Shown: positions 1 through 10,156, counted from the stretch's first letter. The stretch: DNA of 64,000 bases from Thauera sp. GDN1 (GCF_029223545.1 NZ_CP097870.1:3224001-3288000), one strand, 5' to 3'. Numbers and translations: made by a program. Notes: generated from the sequence alone by a model not told the origin.

Positions 1-1
1 C

Positions 2-1045
2 ATCCTGCGCGACGTCGCCCAGCCGCCGCTGGTGCTGAAGGACAAGATCGCCGCACGCATCAAGGTGATCTCGCGCCTGGACATCTCCGAGAAGCGCGTG
101 CCGCAGGACGGCCGCATGAAGCTGGTGCTGTCGCGGAACAAGGCGATCGACTTCCGGGTATCGACGCTGCCCACGCTGCACGGCGAGAAGATCGTCATGC
201 GCATCCTCGACCCGAGCTCGGCCATGCTCGGCATCGACGCGCTCGGCTACGACCCCGATCAGAAGGAGGCCCTGCTCGCCGCCATCGAGCGCCCCTACGG
301 CATGATCCTGGTCACCGGCCCCACCGGCTCGGGCAAGACGGTGTCGCTCTACACCTGCCTGAACCTGCTCAACAAGCCCGGCGTGAACATCTCCACTGCC
401 GAGGATCCGGCGGAAATCAACCTCGCCGGCATCAACCAGGTCAACGTCAACGAAAAGGCCGGCCTGACCTTCTCCACCGCGCTCCGCGCCTTCCTCCGCC
501 AGGACCCGGACGTCATCATGGTGGGCGAGATCCGCGACCTCGAGACCGCCGAGATCTCGATCAAGGCGGCGCAGACCGGCCACCTGGTGATGTCCACCGT
601 GCATACCAACGACGCCCCGGCGACGCTGGAACGGCTGAAGAACATGGGCGTGGCGCCGTTCAATATCGCCTCGTCGGTGATTCTTATCACGGCCCAGCGC
701 CTCGCCCGCCGGCTATGCTCCTGCAAGAAGCCGGTGGACATCCCGGTCGAGGCGCTGATCGAGGCTGGATTCGGCCCCGAAGAGCTCGACGGCAGCTGGC
801 AGACGATGGGCCCGGTGGGCTGCGATCGCTGCAAGGGCACGGGCTACAAGGGCCGCGTCGGCATCTACCAGGTCATGCCGATCACCGAGGAAATCGCCCG
901 CATCATCATGACGGGCGGCAACTCGATGGACATCGCGGCCCAGGCCCAGCGCGAGGGCGTGCTGGACCTGCGCCAGTCGGGACTGCGCAAGGTGAAACAG
1001 GGCGTCACCTCACTCGAAGAAGTGCTGGCGACGACCAACGAATAA
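2..1045 (+). CDS. pilB: Type IV pilus assembly ATPase PilB, C-terminal part
   Basis: Only the last 347 residues lie in the window; the reading frame is open at the left edge, so the gene starts upstream. The protein is the hexameric cytoplasmic ATPase that powers pilus extension. Visible motifs are the Walker A loop GPTGSGKT near visible residue 106, the Walker B region MVGEIRDLE near 173, and the His box ending STVHTND. A C-terminal zinc site follows (CSC about 35 residues before CDRC), which is typical of PilB/GspE rather than the retraction ATPases PilT and PilU. pilC follows 15 bp downstream and then pilD, the standard order. Confidence 0.96.
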   Translation: MLRDVAQPPLVLKDKIAARIKVISRLDISEKRVPQDGRMKLVLSRNKAIDFRVSTLPTLHGEKIVMRILDPSSAMLGIDALGYDPDQKEALLAAIERPYGMILVTGPTGSGKTVSLYTCLNLLNKPGVNISTAEDPAEINLAGINQVNVNEKAGLTFSTALRAFLRQDPDVIMVGEIRDLETAEISIKAAQTGHLVMSTVHTNDAPATLERLKNMGVAPFNIASSVILITAQRLARRLCSCKKPVDIPVEALIEAGFGPEELDGSWQTMGPVGCDRCKGTGYKGRVGIYQVMPITEEIARIIMTGGNSMDIAAQAQREGVLDLRQSGLRKVKQGVTSLEEVLATTNE

Positions 1046-1060
1046 AGGACGTTCGATCTC

Positions 1061-2290
1061 ATGGCGACTGCGAGCCGGGCGATGCGCGCCACAGGCCCCA
1101 AGGAAGAGCTGTACACCTGGGAAGGCAAGGACAAGACCGGCAAGGTCGTGCGCGGCGAGATCCGCGCCAACGGGGACGCCATGGTGCAGGCCATGCTGCG
1201 CCGCCAGGGCATCCAGGTCGGCAAGATCAAGAAGCTGAAGATGTCGCGCGGCGGGCGCATCACCGACAAGGACATCGCGCTGTTCACCCGCCAGCTCGCC
1301 ACCATGATGAAGTCCGGCGTGCCGCTGCTGCAGGCCTTCGACATCGCCATGAAGGGCTCGGGCAATCCGGCGCTTTCGCGCCTGCTCAACGAGATCCGCA
1401 CCGACGTCGAGACCGGCCTCAACCTGTCGCAGGCCTTCGCCAAGCATCCGGTCCATTTCGACAAGCTGTTCTGCAACCTGGTCGCCGCCGGCGAACAGGC
1501 CGGCATCCTGGACAGCCTGCTAGACCGCATCGCCACCTACAAGGAAAAGATCCTCGCCATCAAGGGCAAGATCAAGTCCGCGCTGTTCTACCCGGCCGCG
1601 GTCGTGGTGGTCGCCGCGCTGGTGATCTCGGTGATGATGCTGTTCGTGATTCCCGAGTTCAAGAACGTGTTCTCCAGCTTCGGCGCCGATCTGCCGGCGC
1701 CGACCCTGCTGGTGATCGCGATGTCGGACTTCTTCGTCGACTACTGGTACGTCATATTCGGCGTCCTGATCGGGGCGATCGTCGCCACCGCCTGGAGCTA
1801 CAAGCGCTCCACCGCCATGCAGACCACGCTCGACCGCCTGGTGCTGCGCCTGCCGGTGATCGGCCCGATCATCCGCAAGGCCACGATCGCACGCTGGACG
1901 CGCACGCTGTCGACGATGTTCGCCGCCGGCGTGCCGCTGGTGGAGGCGCTGGACTCGGTGGGTGGCGCCGCCGGCAACCACGTCTACATGGTGGCGACCA
2001 AGCAGATCCAGAGCGAGGTCAGCACCGGCACCAGCCTCACCGTCGCCATGCAGAATGCGGACGTGTTCCCCACCATGGTGGTGCAGATGGTGTCGATCGG
2101 CGAGGAATCCGGCCAGCTCGACGGCATGCTCGGCAAGGTCGCCGACTTCTTCGAGCAGGAGGTCGACGACGCCGTCGCCGGCCTGTCGCAACTGCTCGAG
2201 CCGATCATCATGGTGTTCCTGGGCACCATCATCGGCGGCCTGGTGGTGGCGATGTACCTGCCGATCTTCAAGCTCGGCTCGGTCATCTGA
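1061..2290 (+). CDS. pilC: Type IV pilus inner-membrane platform protein PilC
   Basis: A 409-residue protein of the GspF/PilC family, the polytopic inner-membrane platform that couples PilB and PilT to pilin insertion. It carries two homologous T2SSF domains, about residues 70-193 and 275-396. Each begins with the family signature (FTRQLATMMKSGVPL and WTRTLSTMFAAGVPL). Hydrophobic segments lie near residues 170-200, 225-245 and at the C-terminus. Length is typical. It is separated from pilB by 15 bp and from pilD by 3 bp, so all three are almost certainly co-transcribed. Confidence 0.97.
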   Translation: MATASRAMRATGPKEELYTWEGKDKTGKVVRGEIRANGDAMVQAMLRRQGIQVGKIKKLKMSRGGRITDKDIALFTRQLATMMKSGVPLLQAFDIAMKGSGNPALSRLLNEIRTDVETGLNLSQAFAKHPVHFDKLFCNLVAAGEQAGILDSLLDRIATYKEKILAIKGKIKSALFYPAAVVVVAALVISVMMLFVIPEFKNVFSSFGADLPAPTLLVIAMSDFFVDYWYVIFGVLIGAIVATAWSYKRSTAMQTTLDRLVLRLPVIGPIIRKATIARWTRTLSTMFAAGVPLVEALDSVGGAAGNHVYMVATKQIQSEVSTGTSLTVAMQNADVFPTMVVQMVSIGEESGQLDGMLGKVADFFEQEVDDAVAGLSQLLEPIIMVFLGTIIGGLVVAMYLPIFKLGSVI

Positions 2291-2293
2291 TCC

Positions 2294-3145
2294 ATGCTCG
2301 CGCTGCTGCACGACCCGGTGGCCTTCGCCACGCTCGCGACCCTGCTCGGCCTGTTCGTCGGCAGCTTCCTCAACGTCGTCATCCATCGCCTGCCGAAGAT
2401 GATGGAGCAGGACTGGCACGCCCAGGCCGCCGAACTGCGCGGCGAGGACGCGCCGGCCGGCGAACGCTTCAACCTCGCCACCCCACGCTCGCGCTGCCCG
2501 CATTGCGGACACCAGATCGGCGCGCTGGAGAACATCCCGGTGGTCAGCTACGTGCTGCTGCGCGGGCGCTGCCGCCACTGCGGCGCCGGCATCAGCAAGC
2601 GCTACCCGATCGTGGAGGCCTTCACCGCGCTGCTGTCGGGCTATGCGGCCTGGCACTTCGGCTTCGGCGCCGCCGCGGCCGGTGCCCTGCTCTTCATCTG
2701 GGCGATGATGGCGCTGGCCTTCATCGACCTCGACACCCAACTGCTGCCGGACGACATCACCCTGCCCCTGCTGTGGCTGGGCCTGGCCTTCAACCTCGCG
2801 GACACCTACACCGAACTGTCGAGCGCGGTCGTCGGCGCGATGGCCGGCTACCTCGCGCTGTGGTCGGTGTTCTGGCTGTTCAAGCTCGCCACCGGCAAGG
2901 AAGGCATGGGTTACGGCGACTTCAAGCTTCTCGGCGCGATCGGCGCCTGGCTGGGCTGGCAGGTGCTGCCGCTGACCATCCTGCTGTCCTCCGTGGTCGG
3001 GGCGGCGGTCGGCATCGGCCTGATCGTGTTCGCCCGCCACGGGCGCAACGTGCCGATCCCCTTCGGCCCCTACCTCGCCGCCGCCGGCGTGATCGCGCTG
3101 TTCTGGGGCGAAGCGCTGACGACACGCTATCTCGGCCTGCTCTGA
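2294..3145 (+). CDS. pilD: Prepilin peptidase / N-methyltransferase PilD
   Basis: A 283-residue polytopic aspartic protease that cleaves type IV prepilin leader peptides and methylates the new N-terminus. The cytoplasmic loop has the two CxxC pairs of the bifunctional enzyme (CPHC near residue 69 and CRHC near 95). The two catalytic aspartates are in DLDTQLLPDD and in GYGDFKLL. Eight or so hydrophobic helices follow. The start lies 3 bp after pilC. It is the last gene of the pil unit, followed by a strong intrinsic terminator. Confidence 0.97.
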   Translation: MLALLHDPVAFATLATLLGLFVGSFLNVVIHRLPKMMEQDWHAQAAELRGEDAPAGERFNLATPRSRCPHCGHQIGALENIPVVSYVLLRGRCRHCGAGISKRYPIVEAFTALLSGYAAWHFGFGAAAAGALLFIWAMMALAFIDLDTQLLPDDITLPLLWLGLAFNLADTYTELSSAVVGAMAGYLALWSVFWLFKLATGKEGMGYGDFKLLGAIGAWLGWQVLPLTILLSSVVGAAVGIGLIVFARHGRNVPIPFGPYLAAAGVIALFWGEALTTRYLGLL

Positions 3146-3196
3146 CCCTGCCCGCGCAAGGGGCTTGAAGCAGACCTCCTCCGCCCTCATGTATCG

Positions 3197-3228
3197 AGCG
3201 CGCTCCGGCAACCGGGGCGCGCTTTTTC
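3197..3228 (+). terminator. Intrinsic terminator of pilBCD
   Basis: A 12-bp stem (AGCGCGCTCCGG with CCGGGGCGCGCT, one G-U pair) closes a CAA loop and runs directly into TTTTT. It lies 52 bp after the pilD stop on the plus strand and separates pilD from the following fmdB-like gene. Confidence 0.9.
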
Positions 3229-3277
3229 CTTATGCTGCATTGCGTTAGACTTGCGCACTTGTTTTCGGGAGCACGCC

Positions 3278-3541
3278 ATGCCCATCTATGAATATCGTTG
3301 CCCGAGCTGCGGTTTCCAGAAGGAACACCTGCAGAAAATGAGCGATCAACCCCTGTCCGCCTGCCCCTCCTGTGGCGCCGCCGGCTACGCCAAGCTGCTG
3401 TCGGCCGCCGGCTTCCAGCTCAAGGGCTCGGGCTGGTACGCGACCGACTTCAAGGGTGGCAGCAGCTCGGCCCCGGCCGCCTCGTCCTCCTCCGACTCCT
3501 CCCCTGCGGCCGGTTGCGGCGGCGGCTGCGCGTGCCACTGA
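3278..3541 (+). CDS. FmdB-family zinc-ribbon protein
   Basis: An 87-residue small protein starting MPIYEYRCPSCG, the hallmark of the FmdB/CxxC_CXXC_SSSS family. Two CPSCG knuckles form the predicted zinc ribbon. A Ser-rich tail ends in a Cys/Gly cluster (CGGGCACH). The ATG at 3278 is chosen over an upstream in-frame start because it has GGGAG at the right spacing and matches the family N-terminus. The biochemical role of the family is not settled, though FmdB was linked to regulation in methylotrophs. The next gene begins 1 bp after the stop, so the two are probably translationally coupled; in many proteobacteria this pair precedes aspS. Confidence 0.9.
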   Translation: MPIYEYRCPSCGFQKEHLQKMSDQPLSACPSCGAAGYAKLLSAAGFQLKGSGWYATDFKGGSSSAPAASSSSDSSPAAGCGGGCACH

Positions 3542-3542
3542 C

Positions 3543-4169
3543 TTGAAAAAATACTTCATCACCGGCCTGCTGATCTGGATCCCGCTGGCGATCACCTTCA
3601 TGGTGCTCGCCTGGATCGTCGGCTCGCTCGACGCCATCCTGCTGTGGCTGCCCGCCGAGCACCAGCCGAGCCGCTACATCGGCTTCGACATTCCCGGCGT
3701 CGGCGTGGTCGCGAGCCTGCTGATCATCTTCTTCACCGGCCTGGTCGCGGCCAACGTGCTCGGCCAGAAGCTGGTGCGGCTGTGGGAAGCCCTGCTCGCG
3801 CGCATCCCGGTAGTGAAGTCGATCTACTACAGCGTCAAGCAGGTCTCGGACACCCTGTTCTCCAGCAGCGGCCAGGCCTTCCGCAAGGCGCTGCTGGTGC
3901 AGTACCCGCGCGAGGGCGCGTGGACCATCGCCTTCCTCACCGGACAGCCGGGCGGCGACGCCGCCAATCATCTCGAGGGCGACTACGTCAGCGTGTACGT
4001 GCCGACCACGCCCAACCCCACCTCGGGCTTCTTCCTGATGATGCCGCGCGAGGACGTCATCGAGCTCGACATGAGCGTCGACGAGGCGCTCAAGTACATC
4101 ATCTCCATGGGGGTGGTCGCGCCCCCGTTGCGCAAGCCGGCCACGCGTGCCGCGCTGCTCAACGAATGA
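3543..4169 (+). CDS. DUF502-family inner-membrane protein
   Basis: A 208-residue protein of the DUF502 family. It appears to start at TTG (LKKYFITGLLIWIPL), one base after the fmdB stop; an upstream in-frame extension overlaps fmdB and lacks family similarity. Two strong transmembrane helices (about residues 5-27 and 50-72) precede a soluble domain with the family motif IPVVKSIYYSVKQVSDTL. The function is unknown, but linkage of FmdB, DUF502 and AspS is widely conserved in beta- and gammaproteobacteria. The N-terminal TTG start and absence of a spaced ribosome-binding site fit translational coupling. Confidence 0.9.
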   Translation: MKKYFITGLLIWIPLAITFMVLAWIVGSLDAILLWLPAEHQPSRYIGFDIPGVGVVASLLIIFFTGLVAANVLGQKLVRLWEALLARIPVVKSIYYSVKQVSDTLFSSSGQAFRKALLVQYPREGAWTIAFLTGQPGGDAANHLEGDYVSVYVPTTPNPTSGFFLMMPREDVIELDMSVDEALKYIISMGVVAPPLRKPATRAALLNE

Positions 4170-4253
4170 CGACGCCTGCTGCAGCCAGCCAGACCCTCAA
4201 CGATCATTGACTCCCCGGGGCGGCCCGCCGCCCCCGACCAGCCGGAACCCGAC

Positions 4254-6053
4254 ATGCGAACTCACTACTGCGGAAAAGTCACCGCCGCCGACCTCGACCA
4301 GATCGTCACCATTTGCGGCTGGGTGCACCGTCGCCGCGACCACGGCGGCGTGATCTTCATCGACCTGCGCGACCGCGAGGGCCTGGTGCAGGTGGTGTGC
4401 GATCCCGACCGCGCCGAGATGTTCAAGACCGCCGAGTCGGTGCGCAGCGAGTTCGTGCTGAAGATGAGCGGCAAGGTGCGCCGCCGCCCGGCCGGCACCG
4501 AGAACGCCAACCTCACCTCGGGCGAGATCGAGATCCTCTGCCACGACATCGAGGTGCTCAACGCCGCCGCCACGCCGCCCTTCCAGCTCGACGACGAGAA
4601 CCTGTCCGAGACGGTGCGCCTGACCAACCGCGTCATCGACCTGCGTCGCCCGCAGATGCAGAAGAACCTGATGCTGCGCTACAAGACCACGATGGCCTTC
4701 CGCCGCTTCCTCGACGGCGCCGGCTTCATCGACGTCGAGACGCCGATGCTGACCAAGAGCACGCCGGAAGGGGCACGCGACTACCTGGTGCCCTCGCGCG
4801 TGCATCCGGGCCAGTTCTTCGCCCTGCCGCAGTCGCCGCAGCTGTTCAAGCAGCTGCTGATGGTCGCCGGCTACGACCGCTACTACCAGATCGTCAAGTG
4901 CTTCCGCGACGAGGACCTGCGCGCCGACCGCCAGCCCGAATTCACCCAGGTCGATCTCGAGACGTCCTTCATGGACGAGCACGAGATCACCGCCCTGGTC
5001 GAGGAGATGATCCGCGTCGTGTTCCGGGAAGCGATGGACGTCGAACTGCCCGCGCCCTTCCCGCGCATGACCTACGCCGAGGCGATGCGCCGCTACGGCT
5101 CCGACAAGCCCGACCTGCGCGTCACGCTCGAACTCACCGACGTCACCGACGCGGTGCAGGACGTCGCCTTCAAGGTCTTCAGCGGCCCCGCCACTTCGGG
5201 CGGCCGCGTCGCCGCGATGCGCGTGCCGGGCGGCAACAGCCTCACTCGCGGCGAGATCGACGAATACACCAAGTTCGTCGGCATCTACGGCGCCCGCGGC
5301 CTGGCCTACATCAAGGTCAACGACCTCACCCAGCCCAACGAGCAGGGCCTGCAGTCGCCGATCGTCAAGAACCTGCACGAAACCGCGCTGCGTACCATCC
5401 TCGAGCGCACCGGCGCGCAGTCGGGCGACCTGATCTTCTTCGGCGCCGACAAGACCAAGGTGGTCAACGACGCCATGGGCGCGCTGCGCATCAAGCTCGG
5501 CCACGAGAAGGGCTACGTCACCGGCGAAGCCTGGTGCCCGCTGTGGGTGGTCGACTTCCCGATGTTCGAGTACGACGAGGACGACAAGCGCTGGACCGCC
5601 TGCCACCATCCCTTCACCAGCCCGAAGGACGAGCACATCGACCTGCTCGAGTCCAACCCGGGCGAGTGTCTGGCCAAGGCCTACGACCTCGCGCTCAACG
5701 GCTGGGAGATCGGCGGCGGCTCGGTGCGTATCCACCGTGCCGACGTGCAGGCGCGCGTGTTCCAGGCGCTCAACATCGGCCCCGAGGAGCAGCAGGCCAA
5801 GTTCGGCTTCCTGCTCGACGCGCTCAAGTACGGCGCGCCCCCGCACGGCGGCCTCGCCTTCGGCCTGGACCGCATCGTCACCATGATGACGGGCGCCGAG
5901 TCCATCCGCGACGTCATCGCCTTCCCCAAGACCCAGCGCGCCCAGTGCCTGCTGACCGACGCGCCCAGCGGCGTGGACGAGAAGCAGCTGCGCGAGCTGC
6001 ACATCCGCCTGCGCCAGAAGGTCGAGACCCAGGTCGAGGTCGAGCGCGGCTGA
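4254..6053 (+). CDS. aspS: Aspartyl-tRNA synthetase
   Basis: A 599-residue class IIb aminoacyl-tRNA synthetase that charges tRNA-Asp. The N-terminal OB-fold anticodon domain begins MRTHYCGKV and contains [20 protein letters not shown]. Class II motif 2 ([19 protein letters not shown]) and motif 3 ([11 protein letters not shown]) are intact. The bacterial GAD insertion occupies roughly residues 310-420. Length matches bacterial AspRS of about 590-600 residues. It lies 84 bp after the DUF502 gene on the same strand. Confidence 0.98.
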   Translation: MRTHYCGKVTAADLDQIVTICGWVHRRRDHGGVIFIDLRDREGLVQVVCDPDRAEMFKTAESVRSEFVLKMSGKVRRRPAGTENANLTSGEIEILCHDIEVLNAAATPPFQLDDENLSETVRLTNRVIDLRRPQMQKNLMLRYKTTMAFRRFLDGAGFIDVETPMLTKSTPEGARDYLVPSRVHPGQFFALPQSPQLFKQLLMVAGYDRYYQIVKCFRDEDLRADRQPEFTQVDLETSFMDEHEITALVEEMIRVVFREAMDVELPAPFPRMTYAEAMRRYGSDKPDLRVTLELTDVTDAVQDVAFKVFSGPATSGGRVAAMRVPGGNSLTRGEIDEYTKFVGIYGARGLAYIKVNDLTQPNEQGLQSPIVKNLHETALRTILERTGAQSGDLIFFGADKTKVVNDAMGALRIKLGHEKGYVTGEAWCPLWVVDFPMFEYDEDDKRWTACHHPFTSPKDEHIDLLESNPGECLAKAYDLALNGWEIGGGSVRIHRADVQARVFQALNIGPEEQQAKFGFLLDALKYGAPPHGGLAFGLDRIVTMMTGAESIRDVIAFPKTQRAQCLLTDAPSGVDEKQLRELHIRLRQKVETQVEVERG

Positions 6054-6138
6054 GCGCCGCCCCGCGACGCACGACGGCAGCGCTCCGCGCGGGACCGCTG
6101 CCGTCCGCCCGCAAACCTGCCGCATCCGAAACACCGCC

Positions 6139-6534
6139 ATGCTCCGCACCGTGCTGCTGCGCCTGCTGCTCCTGCTCTCGGTGGTTATGGCCCTGCCGGG
6201 CTGCTCGCCGGCAGGCGGGCCCGAGGCCACCCAAGACGCACGCACGCCTGCCCGCTCCACCCACGCCGGGCTGCCGGCCGAGGCGATCGAGACCCTCGCG
6301 CTGATCCAGCGCGGCGGCCCCTTCCCCTATCGCAAGGACGGCACCACCTTCCACAACCGCGAACGCCTGCTGCCGGGCAAGCCGCGCGGCTACTACCGCG
6401 AATACACCGTGCCGACGCCGGGTTCGCGCGACCGCGGCGCCCGCCGCATCGTCGCCGGCGGCGACCCACCCGAGGTGTTCTACTACACCGCCGATCATTA
6501 CCGCAGCTTCCGCCGGATCGAGCCCCTGCCATGA
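6139..6534 (+). CDS. Secreted guanyl-specific ribonuclease (barnase / RNase T1-Sa family)
   Basis: A 131-residue protein with an N-terminal signal. Hydrophobic residues 4-20 are followed by a possible lipobox LPGC (Cys22), so the enzyme may be a lipoprotein or simply exported. The mature domain (about 45-131) matches microbial guanyl-specific ribonucleases (N1/T1/barnase). The catalytic set is visible as Glu89 in YYREYTV, Arg102/Arg103 in ARRIV and His120 in ADHYRSF. The stop overlaps the next start by 4 bp (ATGA), and the next gene encodes a barstar-like inhibitor, which strongly supports a nuclease-inhibitor pair. Confidence 0.9.
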   Translation: MLRTVLLRLLLLLSVVMALPGCSPAGGPEATQDARTPARSTHAGLPAEAIETLALIQRGGPFPYRKDGTTFHNRERLLPGKPRGYYREYTVPTPGSRDRGARRIVAGGDPPEVFYYTADHYRSFRRIEPLP

Positions 6535-6914
6535 ACGCCACGCCGCCGCGCCCCGCCCCCGGCGCACCGCTCGACATCCGCATCGACCTCGCGGCCTGCG
6601 CCGACAAGGCCGAGCTGCTCTCGCGCTTCGCCTGTGCGCTCCACTTCCCCGCCTGGTTCGGCCACAACTGGGACGCGCTCGCCGACTGCCTGACCGACCT
6701 GTCCTGGCTCCCCGCGCACCACTACCGCCTCGAACTCGCCGACCCTCAGGCCCTGCGCGCCGCCGCGCCCGAAACCCTGGAAGTCGCGCTCGACATCCTC
6801 ACCGACGCGGCCGAGTTCTGGGCTGCGGAAGGCGTCGCGTTCGAATTCGCCCTCAGCGAGACGCCGCAGGCGGATGCTCCGCCTGCGCCAGACGCGCCCG
6901 CCGCTCCTCGATGA
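6531..6914 (+). CDS. Barstar-family ribonuclease inhibitor
   Basis: A 127-residue cytoplasmic protein with the barstar fold signature. The segment FPAWFGHNWDALADCLTDL (residues 42-60) corresponds to the helix of barstar that plugs the barnase active site, with acidic Asp residues after the Trp. Its start overlaps the upstream ribonuclease stop by 4 bp, so translation is coupled and the inhibitor is made together with the enzyme. It has a disordered Ala/Pro-rich tail. The expected job is to protect the cell from its own ribonuclease before export; targets of the secreted enzyme are not evident here. Confidence 0.92.
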   Translation: MNATPPRPAPGAPLDIRIDLAACADKAELLSRFACALHFPAWFGHNWDALADCLTDLSWLPAHHYRLELADPQALRAAAPETLEVALDILTDAAEFWAAEGVAFEFALSETPQADAPPAPDAPAAPR

Positions 6915-7086
6915 GTTCCGCGAGGCAGCGCGGGCAATAGCACCCGGCATCCACCGCCACCGCGCCGGCTTCTGGCACTGCGAAGGCCGCGGGATAGGCG
7001 GCGCACCAGCATGCCGGTTCGCCGGCCTGCATGCCGCAGGTGAAACGTGCGCCGCAGCGTGGACAGGTGTTGGTGTGGTCGTTCAT
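6853..7086 (-). CDS. Small cysteine-rich CWC-type protein
   Basis: A 77-residue protein starting MNDHTNTCPRCGARFTCG. It has nine cysteines, in CPRC, the C and CWC of GMQAGEPACWC, and CYCPRC; this matches the cysteine-rich CWC family of small putative metal-binding proteins. Longer upstream starts give sequence without similarity, so the ATG at 7086 is preferred. It is convergent with the barstar gene and its last 62 bp overlap the barstar 3' end on the opposite strand. Function is unknown. Confidence 0.8.
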   Translation of the reverse strand: MNDHTNTCPRCGARFTCGMQAGEPACWCAAYPAAFAVPEAGAVAVDAGCYCPRCLAELIEERRARLAQAEHPPAASR

Positions 7087-7237
7087 GGTCCATGCCCGCC
7101 TGATGGGATGTCGGAAGCCGGTGAGTGCCGGCAGCGGAGGCAGCAAGCACTGCGCCGGCGATGATAGTCCATCCCTGCGTCTTCCCGCCGCCCGCTCCTC
7201 CCGACCGCCTTGCTCCCGGACATCGCACGCCCGCCGT

Positions 7238-7266
7238 CTTGAAAACCCCTGATGCGCGCCTATATT
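7238..7266 (+). promoter_or_regulatory. Sigma-32 (heat-shock) type promoter for hsp20
   Basis: CTTGAAAA at 7238-7245 matches the sigma-32 -35 element (CTTGAAA). The -10 region CCTATATT at 7259-7266 has the C-rich-then-AT form of the heat-shock -10 at a normal spacing. It lies about 50 bp upstream of the Hsp20 start and points at it. Assignment rests on motif match and gene identity. Confidence 0.7.
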
Positions 7267-7316
7267 GGCTTTGAGGCCGGAATGCACCGGCCACCTTGTC
7301 GAGAGGAGAACCGCAC

Positions 7317-7754
7317 ATGAGCACCAATGTCACCCGACGCGCCGACCCCCTGGAGGACTTCTTCCGTGGCTTCTTCGTCCGCCCCGTCGATTTCGGCGGC
7401 GGCGCCTTGGCCAACCTCGGGGCCGATGCCCCGCAGATGCGGGTCGACGTCAAGGAGAACACCGATGGCTACGAGGTGCACGCCGAGCTTCCCGGGATGA
7501 AGAAGGAAGACATCCATGTGCACATCGACGGCCCGGTGGTGTCGATCAGCGCCGAGCGCAAGCAGGAAAAGGAAGTGAAGGAAGGCGAGAAGGTCCTGCG
7601 CACCGAGCGCTACTTCGGCAAGGTCTCGCGCAGCTTCCAGCTCGGCCAGGAGATCGACGAGGCCAAGGCTTCGGCCAAGTTCAAGGACGGCGTGCTCGAA
7701 CTGGCGCTGCCGAAGAAGGCCGAGGCCCAGGCCAAGCGGCTGACCATCGACTGA
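7317..7754 (+). CDS. Hsp20-family small heat-shock chaperone
   Basis: A 145-residue alpha-crystallin-type chaperone that holds unfolding proteins in an ATP-independent way. The ACD spans about residues 40-140, with the core ELPGMKKEDIHV and the closing motif KFKDGVLELALPKK. The C-terminal tail lacks an extended IXI motif but ends KRLTID. The ATG at 7317 is preferred over an upstream in-frame ATG-like start because GAGAGGAGAA sits just upstream. A heat-shock type promoter precedes it, and it is convergent with argB across a shared terminator. Confidence 0.95.
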   Translation: MSTNVTRRADPLEDFFRGFFVRPVDFGGGALANLGADAPQMRVDVKENTDGYEVHAELPGMKKEDIHVHIDGPVVSISAERKQEKEVKEGEKVLRTERYFGKVSRSFQLGQEIDEAKASAKFKDGVLELALPKKAEAQAKRLTID

Positions 7755-7788
7755 TCGCGCGGCACCGTTCCCGCCGCATCGGGCGTAT

Positions 7789-7832
7789 GAAAAAACCCGC
7801 CCCGGCGAGCGCCGGCGGCGGGTTCTGCTTTT
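7789..7832 (-). terminator. Bidirectional terminator between hsp20 and argB
   Basis: A long hairpin pairs AACCCGCC with GGCGGGTT around an inner CCGGCG/CGCCGG stem. On the minus strand it is followed by six T residues (terminator of argB). On the plus strand it is followed by a short CTGCTTTT, so it can also end the hsp20 transcript. Confidence 0.85.
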
Positions 7833-7869
7833 CTCGGACCGTGAAACCGCAGCCCCGATGCGCTTGCCC

Positions 7870-8802
<933 letters not shown>

Positions 8803-8988
8803 CTAGTGGCCCGCCCCCGGAACCGGAAGCGCACCGCGACGATCGGCAAGACGGCGGCGTAATTGATATTAATTTTCTATCGAGCACGTCGTTACGTTCA
8901 ATTTGAGCTATCGAAAACCGGAGTCCATACTGCAATCGTCGAAAGCGGGCGATTGCCCGTTTCAGCACCCGAGACGAGGAGTTCCGCC

Positions 8989-9882
8989 ATGGTCGCCAAG
9001 GTAGCCGGCCTGCATTTCCAGCCCGCCAGCCCGGCCGGCGCCCTGCGTGCGCTCAGCGGCTGGCTGATCGCGCTCACCGGCCTCGCGCTGTTGATCGCCC
9101 AGCTCGTGCGCGGCGTCGAAGGCTTCGATCTGCCGGTGTCCGGCGCGATTTCGGGCGGCGCGATGGCGGCGGCGGCCACCGCGCTCGGCGCGGTGCCGCT
9201 GCTCGTGGTGCGCCGCATCGGCGCCAGCGTGCAGGGCCTGCTGCTCGGCTTCGGGGCCGGCGTGATGCTGGCCGCGAGCGTGTTCTCGCTGCTGCTGCCC
9301 GCCTTCGAGGCCGCGCAGGGGCACGCCGGCTCGGCCTCGGGCGCCGCCATGCTGGTCGCCCTCGGTCTGCTGCTCGGCGCCGGCGGCCTGCTGGCCATGG
9401 ACCACGCCCTGCCCCACACCCACGCGCCGGAAGGGCGGCGCAGCGCCAATGCGGTGTGGCTGTTCGTGTTCGCGATCGCGGTGCACAACATCCCGGAGGG
9501 CCTCGCGATCGGCGTTGCCGCCGGTATCGACGGCGTTGCGGGCGATGCGGTCGCGACCGGGATCTCGCTGCAGAACGTTCCCGAAGGCCTGATCGTCGCG
9601 ATCGCGCTGGTCACCGCCGGCTACGGCCGCTGGCTGGCCTTCGGCGTGGCCGCGGTGTCGGGTCTGATGGAACCGATCGCCGCCATCGCCGGCTCGATGA
9701 TGGTCTCGGTGTCGGCGACGATCCTGCCCTGGGGCCTGGCGGGTGCCGCCGGCGCGATGCTGTTCGTGGTCAGTCACGAGATCATCCCCGAGTCGCACCG
9801 CCGCGGCCATGAAACCCTGGCCACCGGCGGCCTCATGGCCGGCTTCGTGCTGATGATGCTGATGGATGCGTTGCTGGGCTGA
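8989..9882 (+). CDS. ZIP-family divalent metal transporter
   Basis: A 297-residue ZIP/ZupT-like membrane protein, predicted to import Zn(II) or related divalent metals. Eight hydrophobic helices are visible. The metal-binding helices IV and V carry HNIPEGLAIGVA and LQNVPEGLIVA, where the first has the canonical HNxPEG; the second lacks the usual His. The His-containing loop HALPHTHAPEG follows TM3. The ATG at 8989 is chosen because GACGAGGAG precedes it; an upstream in-frame start adds 42 residues of non-membrane sequence. An AT-rich stretch at 8858-8880 may hold its promoter. Confidence 0.92.
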   Translation: MVAKVAGLHFQPASPAGALRALSGWLIALTGLALLIAQLVRGVEGFDLPVSGAISGGAMAAAATALGAVPLLVVRRIGASVQGLLLGFGAGVMLAASVFSLLLPAFEAAQGHAGSASGAAMLVALGLLLGAGGLLAMDHALPHTHAPEGRRSANAVWLFVFAIAVHNIPEGLAIGVAAGIDGVAGDAVATGISLQNVPEGLIVAIALVTAGYGRWLAFGVAAVSGLMEPIAAIAGSMMVSVSATILPWGLAGAAGAMLFVVSHEIIPESHRRGHETLATGGLMAGFVLMMLMDALLG

Positions 9883-9930
9883 GACGCGTGGCGCGCCAGC
9901 ACCTCATGCCTCGACCAGCGGAAGATGTAA

Positions 9931-9966
9931 AAGCGAAGGGCGCCCGCATGGAGCGCCCTTCGCTTG
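9931..9966 (-). terminator. Intrinsic terminator of the 4.5S RNA gene
   Basis: A perfect 12-bp inverted repeat (AGCGAAGGGCGC with GCGCCCTTCGCT) followed on the minus strand by TTTTAC. It lies 12 nt after the 3' end of the SRP RNA. Confidence 0.9.
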
Positions 9967-9977
9967 TCGTATTCGGG

Positions 9978-10077
<100 letters not shown>

Positions 10078-10084
10078 GGCCGGC

Positions 10085-10090
10085 ATTGTA
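10085..10090 (-). promoter_or_regulatory. -10 element of the ffs promoter
   Basis: TACAAT on the minus strand, 7 nt before the predicted first base of the 4.5S RNA at 10077. No good -35 hexamer is seen at 17 bp; a TTGCCG lies further upstream at a poor spacing. Confidence 0.65.
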
Positions 10091-10156
10091 GCAGCATGCC
10101 GGCCGCTGCGGTGCGGCAAAGAAGCCGCGCTCCGCCGGGCGGGATCAGCCCCTCGT

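Noticed and set aside
4197..6260. A 687-codon open frame on the minus strand across aspS
   Set aside because: It is the antisense shadow of a clear, full-length aspS. It is Ala/Val/Gly/Asp/His-rich with no family motifs, as expected in G+C-rich DNA.
6139..6914. Classical toxin-antitoxin module
   Set aside because: The ribonuclease has an export signal, so the pair fits a secreted enzyme with a self-protection inhibitor better than an intracellular toxin-antitoxin system.
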